Positions 56,761-64,000 of a stretch of DNA of 64,000 nt are shown piece by piece. The stretch is from Vanessa cardui (Eukaryota; Arthropoda; Insecta; Lepidoptera; Nymphalidae): NCBI RefSeq assembly GCF_905220365.1, contig NC_061147.1, positions 744,001 through 808,000 on the forward strand, given 5' to 3'. The position numbers and the translations under genes are program-made. The notes beneath the pieces were generated by a model. That model did no database searches. It saw only the letters and a list, made by a program, of their open reading frames with translations, and was not told where the DNA came from. Positions within the stretch are counted from its first letter, which is position 1, and every line of letters starts with the position of its first letter.

Positions 56761-57357
56761 ACAGGAATTAAATTTTTCATGTAGAATTTCTTGTTCTTAT
56801 GGCAAGATTAAGTACAAAAATTAATTTAAATTTCGTAACGATAACATTTCATTGTTAACTGTGAATTTGTATTTTTTTATTGTGATCTTTAAGGCGAACA
56901 GAAAGATTGGCTTATATGATATATACGAAAATTATTCTCTCTGTTTGTTATCGTGACTAAACCTCATATCCGGTCGCATAGAATTTGATATGGACGTAGT
57001 CTGAAACTTGACATGCCCATAGACAAACAAATTAGGGGATTTACCGAAAATCGAAACCTGTTTAGGTATGTAATTTTTCAGTAACACCGAGCTGCTCAAA
57101 ACAAATCAGCTACACCTTGGTTATAATTTATTCATAAATCTGTTATATGTCATATACAACATATAAACTATATATAACTTAGCTCAAAATAAGTTTTTAG
57201 TGGCAGAGTATTTAGTTTTAACGACTCGGTAACCGGTTGAAACATATTTCTTAGACTTAAAGTAATGTATTTAATGATATATTTTGTTAGCCGTATATTT
57301 TAAATATATGTGAAAAAAAAAACAAAGTGCATCGTGGTCTAAGGATTACATTTTTTT
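56761..57357. other. AT-rich DNA, no gene seen
   Basis: No ORF or repeat recognised. 56940-57060 has faint Helitron-H wording (TCGTGACTAAACCTCATATC). Confidence 0.3.
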
Positions 57358-57359
57358 TA

Positions 57360-57646
57360 TAGAATTGGTTAGCGGACGAGCATATGGGCCACCTGATGGT
57401 CAGTAGTCATCATCACCCATAGACGATATAAGACGCTATAAGAAATATTAACTATTCCTTACATCGTCTATGTGCCACCAACCTTGGGAACTAAGATGTT
57501 ATCTCCCTTGTGCCTGTAGTTACACTGGCTTACTCACCCTTCAAACCGAAACACAACAATACTGAGTACTCTTATGTGGCGGTAGAATAACTGATGAGTG
57601 GTGCTACCTACCCAGACGGACTTGCACAAAGCCCTACCACCAAGTA
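57360..57646 (-). repeat. repeat B, near full length
   Basis: AGAATTGGTTAGCGGACGAG to AAGCCCTACCACCAAGT. Confidence 0.85.
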
Positions 57647-57713
57647 TTACATTATATGAGTATTACCGAGGTCGGATTCGGGTTTGAACAAATGGCGTTT
57701 TATATTCAGATAC

Positions 57714-57965
57714 TAGCGACCCGTCCTGGCTTCGCACGGGTGCAGTGCTGGATCTAAATATACAACAGAATTTTTATACAACAAATAAGAAACTTCTAAA
57801 TTATCTGTGTTTTTTTACTATATTGTCAATGTATCATATCCAAAAACCTTCCTCTCGAATCACTCAAAATAAACCGCATCAAAATCCGTTGATAGTTGTA
57901 ATTATGAAGATCTGAGTATACTTAGGAAAAATAACAGTAAGCGACTTTGTTTTATACTATGAAAT
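57714..57965 (-). mobile_element. Helitron-D, non-autonomous, nearly full length
   Basis: On the + strand A then CTAGCGACCCGTCCTGGCTT and CGCACGGGTGCAGTGCTG, to GCGACTTTGTTTTATACTAT. The TC end is eroded (GAAATAA). Confidence 0.75.
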
Positions 57966-58087
57966 AACCAGCAACACTAAATATGGCAGAATCACTCTCC
58001 GCTGCTCTAATAATAACCTTTTGTTTATATCTTATTCTTGTGATTTTAAATCTAACTCATCAACTTACCATCAAGCTATGCTTGGTA

Positions 58088-58340
58088 CGGTGATGGCTCA
58101 GTGGTAAGACCTTGTACATCTAAACCGATGATTACGGTATCAAACCCGGGCAAACCACCACTGAATTTCATCAGTGCAGATTCACATCTCCCGCTCGGTC
58201 GCAAAGGAAAACATCGTGAAAGAAAACCTGCATGTGTCTAATTTCAACGAAATTCTGCCATATTTAAATCCCACAAGAATTATGCTCCACACCTTACCAT
58301 ACCATCCTTAAAGGGAGAGGAGATGTTAATTACGCCCAAA
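58088..58340 (+). repeat. SINE-A, full length, diverged
   Basis: GTGATGGCTCAGTGGTAAGA head, ATCAAACCCGGGC B box, GGAAAACATCGTGAAAGAAA, TTAAAGGGAGAGGAGATG end. Confidence 0.75.
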
Positions 58341-59309
58341 TATAAAGAATGTTCGCCATTAACAATTTCGAGTTTTCTCAGATCGTAGTGTTGGCTCTTA
58401 ATATAGTTGAATAAGATAAAACTACGTATCATACGTTCTGCAAAATCTGTCATTATCTTCTAGTCAAGTCTACAACTTTCAAGGTCTCGTCCATTAAGTT
58501 ATTACATTTTTTGCTACCGTGATATTCTCGGTATATTCGATATTAAACAGCCGTTTATTTAGATACTAGGCACAGAAAATTATTTACATATCTCTTAGTT
58601 ATTCTTGGAAGCATGAAATGAAATACTGAAATTTCGAGCCATATTTAAATTTATTTAATTCATATGTTATGCTATACATAAATTACTAGAAATAAACAGA
58701 TAGCCCTTAAATACTTAGTAATAATAATCTTTATGTGTTATATTACTAGGAAAAGAACACGTCGTCTTTATACAATCACTACTCAGTCATATTCCTTCAA
58801 TATCGGAATTATATGAGGAATTCTTGCCTGAATATTAAGCAAGAAAATAAGAAACTTTTTTTTTCAAACATGCGACGATAACTCCTTTTTTTTCTCTCTG
58901 GAAAAACGCTTTACGAGCTTTCCCCACGTTAAAAAGTGGGGGGGTTTGAGACTCCCGGCTTACGCATGCTACCGTAACGATGTGACGATAACTCCAAAAT
59001 ATTATTTATTTAATGTATAATATTATATGCTTTATTTGGTGCTATGTAGGTAAAAATGTCATAAAATCCTTATCAAAAGGACCAATTTAAGAGCAAAGTC
59101 AAGGAATGTCCGTGGTCATCTCATTATCGTTTCCTCAATGCGGTAATGCTCGGCGTTGCGTGCATCGCACTGTCAAGAACATTAGACCTGACGAGACAGG
59201 GTCATGCAGTGATCACAATGCTGAATCGGCTTCCTAAATGAAACCACAACTTGGAACCTTGTCTATATATCTATCTATATATCTAAGTTTCTGAAACATC
59301 AATTTTATT
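58341..59309. other. intergenic DNA, no gene seen
   Basis: 58890-58980 (TTCTCTCTGGAAAAACGCTT, AAAGTGGGGGGGTTTGAGAC) looks like a retroelement fragment. 59100-59250 is GC-richer and unassigned. Confidence 0.3.
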
Positions 59310-59535
59310 TATGACTACCTCCGTGGTCGATTGGTGGGTACACCGGTTTTCATGGGTACGAGGTCCGAGATCCCGGGTTCCATTCCCTTCCGATGTTATT
59401 ATCATTAGTTTTCTATATTGTCTTTTGTCTGGGTGTTTGTGGTACCGTCGTTACTCCTGATTTTCCATAACACAAGCGCTTTAGCTACTTACATTGTGAT
59501 CTGAGTAATATATGTGATGTTATCTCATGTTTATT
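59310..59535 (+). repeat. SINE-C, full length
   Basis: CCTCCGTGGTCGATTGGTGG head, GGTTCCATTCCC B box, ACACAAGCGCTTTAGCTACT body. Confidence 0.85.
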
Positions 59536-59754
59536 TTATCCTTGAAATTTGGTAAGTCGAAAAATTTAATAACTTCGCAAATAAATACGAATCTAAAAAC
59601 TGTAACAGCCTGCACTTAGTGTGATATACACTTAAGTCATATCACTTCCTCGAAGCCATTTGCTGAATCATATAGGAAGTATTTATTTCGGTAATATTTC
59701 ATGAAACCTTCAAACGATCGCTTCAAATGAGGTTAAAAATAATTGTGTACAATA

Positions 59755-59936
59755 TTTAGTTGCATAAATTAAAGTAACTCTGTCAGTGGCTCTTTCATGA
59801 CCAAACCGCTGAACTGAATTTGATGAAATTTAGTATGAAGCAAACTTGAACTCTAAGAAAGGGCATATAAGCTGCTTTTTGGCTCGACACACAACCAACA
59901 CCCTAAAACGCGAGAAAAGCCGCAGATGACAACTAG
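59755..59936 (+). mobile_element. Helitron-H, CTAG end present
   Basis: CCAAACCGCTGAACTGAATT, TTGATGAAATTTAGTATGAA and GCAGATGACAACTAG before T. The start is eroded. Confidence 0.65.
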
Positions 59937-59959
59937 TAATCAAATAAATAATAAGACTG

Positions 59960-60065
59960 AAATGTAGTGTCTATTTAAAAAAGGACACAGGTTTGGGATG
60001 AATACTGGCTACCCAAGATCGAGAGAATCCAGGAGGCTTTCGTCCAGCACTGGGCGACAAAATTC
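59960..60065 (+). repeat. LINE ORF2 tail fragment
   Basis: ATCCAGGAGGCTTTCGTCCA then GCACTGGGCGACAAAA resembles the glutamate-alanine-phenylalanine-valine-glutamine-x-tryptophan end of LINE ORF2. Very short. Confidence 0.35.
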
Positions 60066-60449
60066 AGAAAGTAATAGTAACTACAAATGTTCTCCTTACC
60101 GTTTCTAATAAAGATCCACGTAATACAAATCCTGCCGATTAAATGGATTCAGTTGAACTTGACAGTAATGAAGGATAACACGCGATGTCTGGAAGGCAAC
60201 CTGCCTGCATGTTTCATCATTGATGGCTAGGGAACTTTGGCCTTGCATAGGCATTAATAGCTGTGGATACTCGAATTGCTAGTTAAGTTACAGCATTTAG
60301 ACGTAACTTGGAAATATATAAAATTACAGAACTTTTGCTCTGATAAATGACGTAAGTCTTCAATTCATAGAATTTGCTCAAAAAATAGTGCAAGTACATT
60401 TTTCTTATTGAAACATAAACGGTATTATTTTTTTATAAAAGTTAATTAT
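60066..60449. other. intergenic DNA, no gene seen
   Basis: No ORF or repeat recognised with confidence. Confidence 0.3.
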
Positions 60450-60610
60450 AGTAAGACTACCACTGCCCGTTGAAATTGGTGCTGTGATTAATAGGTATAA
60501 ACTATTTCTCACATTGTTAATTCGCTACCAATTTGGGAACCAAAAGATATCCATTGTGCATTTAATCTTCAAATTGGAAACACAACAATACTATATTGTG
60601 CTATTTAAAA
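60450..60610 (-). repeat. repeat B, decayed
   Basis: TACCACTGCCCGTTGAAATT, CAATTTGGGAACCAAAAGAT and AATTGGAAACACAACAATAC. Confidence 0.55.
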
Positions 60611-62039
60611 AAAGGTATAAATTAGAGTCTAGTTATAAACCATAAATAATATAGTGCTTGCATTTTTTATTTATCTGTAAAGTCTTGAACATTGCAAAAG
60701 ATATATTGGGTAAATGAATATCAACGCACACTCACCATACACGCGTTATTGTCTAAATTCCTGACCACAAGACGTTATTTCCTGCTGACGCATGCGTAGT
60801 ACAATTTAGTTTAGGTGGTTTAATTGAATGTTTTCCTTGTTTGGGATGAAAGAATGGCCCGACCTCCCGTATTAAATTATAGTGCGACCATGATATCATT
60901 CATTATTTATTAAATAAGTTGAAAATTGTAAATTTTTAGATAATACATTATATTGACCTTATAATCTAAACGACTCAGAATAGCGTTTATTGTAATTATT
61001 CATATACTTCTGATAGAATATATTGTTTTGTTGCGCACGCAGTTTTGACGGCATTCTTTGATATAAAGATATACAGTTAATTAAATTTAATTAACTACAC
61101 ATGTACTAATGTAACTCTACATGTACATGTAATTAACAACGGTAAATTCATATATGAATCGGGGCTACCGCGATGATTTAATCAATCCAGTACCAGACCA
61201 GACGATTCTTAAACAAATTTTAAGAAATAAGTAAAAGTAATTAGATCTTCTTCAATCTCTATCTGTAAGTTCAGCTTAGTCTCCTTGCTAGACTTTCTCA
61301 AATATTTCTTCGGAAACGGTCGCAGTTTTTTTTAATCTTCAATGAGTAAGTGTAATGCTTCTACATATATCTTAATCTTGGTTATCTTCATAAATACATT
61401 GAGACATGATACCGTATATGATGATGTCGGGATCGTTAACACCTGAGCCGTCTGGTTCCCTCATTAGTCAATTCTCAGCATCGGCATCCCGTGGGAGGGA
61501 AGGATATACGGCGTGATGAGGTAAATTTCACAATTGCTCGAGCAATTGTCGTAAGCCGCTCACACGGTATACGATACGAGCCTCTGAAACTCGAGTGTGA
61601 TTTAATTTAGTCGAGTTTCCCCTGAGCGATCATGTGACACGATTACAGGCTGTTTAATAAGTATAAAAACACTTGAAACATTTAATTGGTGTTAGTATTG
61701 ATGATTAAGAAATTTCCATCCACTTAAAAGTTAAACTTACCTACATTGGACTATACGCAAGGGACATACGACAATGATCAGTAGATCTTATACGGATGTA
61801 AAGATTTCAGATCCAAGCTTTTGTTAAAATGAAAACTCTGGCAACTTTCAAAATAAATTGTTTCTGATTATATTGAAAGAAATGAAACTTAAAAAATCAA
61901 GTCAAATTCGCCGGTTGAACCCAGATCCTCGAACCCTGTGCCTTTTTAAGCTACCCATTGTACACCAAATCGTCGGATATTTTATTTTAAGAAAGACAAT
62001 ATCTCACGGTCATCTCCTACAAATGGATCCAAGAATCAG
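60611..62039. other. intergenic DNA, no gene seen
   Basis: 61420-61580 is GC-richer (TCGGCATCCCGTGGGAGGGA) and may be an old retroelement piece. A 79-codon frame at 61858 runs into SINE-A and is not supported. Confidence 0.3.
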
Positions 62040-62285
62040 AACAACATGTTTTTTTGTAATTCATATCCAGCTCGGGGATGAAGGAAAACATCGTTAAGAA
62101 ACCTGCACATGACAAACCTCCCTTTTCTATCAATGCACACTGATCCTTTCGTATTGGAGCAGCGTGGTGAAATAAGGGCCAATGCTTCTCAAAGTGAATC
62201 TTCTCTCTATCCTATCACTTAGGAAGAAGATGAAGCTTGGGCCCTTAATTTACCTTAGCGCAGTGCATTTACAGGATGTTAGTAG
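62040..62285 (+). repeat. SINE-A, decayed, head missing
   Basis: CAGCTCGGGGATGAAGGAAA, AGCAGCGTGGTGAAATAAGG and GCGCAGTGCATTTACAGGAT. Confidence 0.65.
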
Positions 62286-62334
62286 TATAAATCAAGCTTA
62301 AACAAAGATTAAAGGATTGGATTCGTAACGAAGA

Positions 62335-62523
62335 ATTATTTATAAATGTGAAAGTCACTATGTCTGACTGACGCTCTTTCACGACCAAACCGCTGAACCG
62401 AATTTGAAGAAATTTGGTATGAAGCAAACTTGAACTCCGAGAAAGAACAGTGGCTACTCTTTTTGCCTGACACATGACAACCGACACCGTTAAACGCAAG
62501 CGAAGTCACGGGCGACTACTAGT
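62335..62523 (+). mobile_element. Helitron-H, CTAG end present
   Basis: ACGACCAAACCGCTGAACCG, GAAATTTGGTATGAAGCAAA and ACGGGCGACTACTAG before T. Confidence 0.7.
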
Positions 62524-62671
62524 ATCCTATAAAGCAAGCATTAAGTCTATCAACTGGTTTCGATACAAAATAATAACGACGAGATAAATCTTTGAAAATA
62601 TTAATATTCTGTCGTAATGTGGTGTTAATTATTTTAACGATAGTGCACGTAGTGAACGTGCCGTCAAAACG

Positions 62672-62810
62672 CCTTGCCGGTCGCGTGGAATGATTATAAA
62701 TGTTTATTTAAATGTGATATTCATAATCTATCAACTCAATTTAGTTTTAACCAGACGTGAAGATTCTAAAACACAAAAGCCTACTTGATTATAAGATATT
62801 TTGATTTGAC
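62672..62810 (+). repeat. repeat M fragment
   Basis: CCGGTCGCGTGGAATGATTA and ACACAAAAGCCTACTTGATT then TATTTTGATTTGAC. Confidence 0.5.
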
Positions 62811-62829
62811 GGAAGCTTAATAGTAATTG

Positions 62830-62945
62830 GAAGGAGGGTGCCTCTGTGTTAGCCCGGCCAGATGCTACCATGCCAAACAGCGTATTTAATATTGTTGAGC
62901 CAGTGCAATTACAGGCACAAGGAGCATAATATCTTAAGAAATCGT
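62830..62945 (+). repeat. repeat B fragment, decayed
   Basis: GTTAGCCCGGCCAGATGCTA, TTGTTGAGCCAGTGCAATTA and CAGGCACAAGGAGCATAATA. Confidence 0.55.
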
Positions 62946-63469
62946 TACTATTAACTATAAAAAAAAAATAACTAACTAACTAAAACTGTAAATGTAGTAT
63001 ATTTACTAAGCATGCGGATGGTAAAATCAAAACTCAAAATCATAATATACTTTATAGATACAAGCTTTTTACGAACGTAAATTAAATGATGGTTTTACTA
63101 TGGAAGATGGTCCATTTGCCACATAAATAAATAAGCTCGTATATATTTTTATTTATTAATTTAAATATATAACCAACCTCATTACAATCAGGTTATTTGC
63201 TTTTAGCCAAATATTTGGTTTCAAATACAGAAAAAAAAAACACAAACGCAATTCTTTATAAAATTAACACGTTCAAATAATTACTTATAACATGATATCG
63301 TCATCTCCGCATCAGCATCGGTTATTGAGCAAGTGAACAAACAAATCGTGACTTACAAATTATATAACAACACATAATGTACATAGCGATCGCAATGCGA
63401 TTGAAAAATACCGAAATAATGAAATCTCCTTGTAATTTACAAACGCCAAGTTCGTATTGATTTACATTG
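62946..63469. other. AT-rich DNA, no gene seen
   Basis: No ORF or repeat recognised. Confidence 0.3.
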
Positions 63470-63472
63470 TAA

Positions 63473-63853
63473 CTAGTTACCCGCCCCGGCTTCCCACGGG
63501 TATAAGATGCTAAATATACTACAGAATTTGTTTATTTACGACATTCTAAATTTACCAATATTTCTTGTCTGTATTGTCCATGTATTATATACAAAAAACA
63601 TCCTCTTTGAATCACTCTATCTATTTAAAAAACAACAACAACAACAGTCTGTAAATTCCCACTGCTGGGCTAAAGGCCTCCTCTCCCTTTTAGGAGAAGG
63701 TTTGGAACATATTTCAACACGCTGTTCCGATGCGGGTTGGTGGAATACACATGTGGCAGAATTTCTATGAAATTCGTCATCATCGGTTAAGATGCACGCG
63801 TTCCAACCACTGGGCCATCTCGACTCAGCGACTTTGTTTTATACTATATAATG
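63473..63853 (-). mobile_element. Helitron-D, split by SINE-A
   Basis: On the + strand A then CTAGTTACCCGCCCCGGCTT to CACTCTATCTATTTAAAAAA, then the SINE insertion, then GCGACTTTGTTTTATACTAT and ATAATGA before T at 63854. Confidence 0.75.
63633..63826 (-). repeat. SINE-A with internal deletion, nested in Helitron-D
   Basis: ACAACAACAACAGTCTGTAA to CACTGGGCCATCTCGACTC. About 100 bp between AAATTCGTCA and TCATCGGTTAAG are missing. Confidence 0.85.
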
Positions 63854-64000
63854 ATGATAATGATAATAAAAAATTGCTACTTAGAAGAAGAAATAACGAA
63901 TGTTTGGGAATTACTGGTTTTCAATTAACTAGTTAAATTAGAAACGCTAAAATGACAGTGGAGCTTGTCTGGATGAGAACTAGAAATTTAGTATACTATG

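Noticed and set aside
63633..63660. CRISPR-like or tandem repeat runs (ACA repeats here, ATA repeats at 42290)
   Set aside because: They are simple microsatellites at retroelement tails; the host is an animal and there are no spaced repeats.

Overview
The window is animal nuclear DNA, almost certainly from a butterfly or moth (Lepidoptera). It is AT-rich, its genes are split by GT-AG introns, and most of it is repeats of kinds recognisable from lepidopteran genomes: tRNA-headed SINEs, RTE/CR1-like LINE tails, non-autonomous Helitrons with TC...CTAG ends, and MITEs. Family names used here (SINE-A, repeat B, SINE-C, Helitron-D/E/F/G/H, MITE-I, MITE-J, repeat M) are local labels. I did not settle on a species.

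The one gene readable at protein level is on the + strand at the left. Five exons (4088-4222, 6404-6504, 8659-8819, 9644-9716, 11288-11416) join in phase to encode the last 198 residues of a Cys-loop ligand-gated chloride channel. They run from the end of the extracellular domain through M1 to M4 and the stop codon. The sequence matches my recollection of insect histamine-gated chloride channel HisCl2/Ort most closely. The exons for the signal peptide, the rest of the extracellular domain and the Cys-loop are not in the window and should lie to the left.

From about 11.4 kb to 64 kb there is no conserved multi-exon gene I can recognise. Two short exons stand out from the repeats: 24576-24644 and 53737-53814. 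Each has an ATG in good context, 23 or 26 codons, and a phase-0 GTGAGT donor. Their last 14 residues align without gaps (7 identical, plus two Asp/Glu exchanges). They are best read as alternative first coding exons of one + strand gene, or first exons of two tandem paralogues, with the rest of the gene beyond 64 kb.

The rest is a mosaic of repeats. I list about 19 SINE-A copies, 18 copies of repeat B, 8 SINE-C copies, Helitron-type elements, two MITE families with terminal inverted repeats, LINE 3' tails, and short repeats with a Penelope-like, hammerhead-like core. There are several nested insertions. Between these lies AT-rich DNA with no coding signal I can support. No rRNA gene, functional tRNA gene or CRISPR array was seen.
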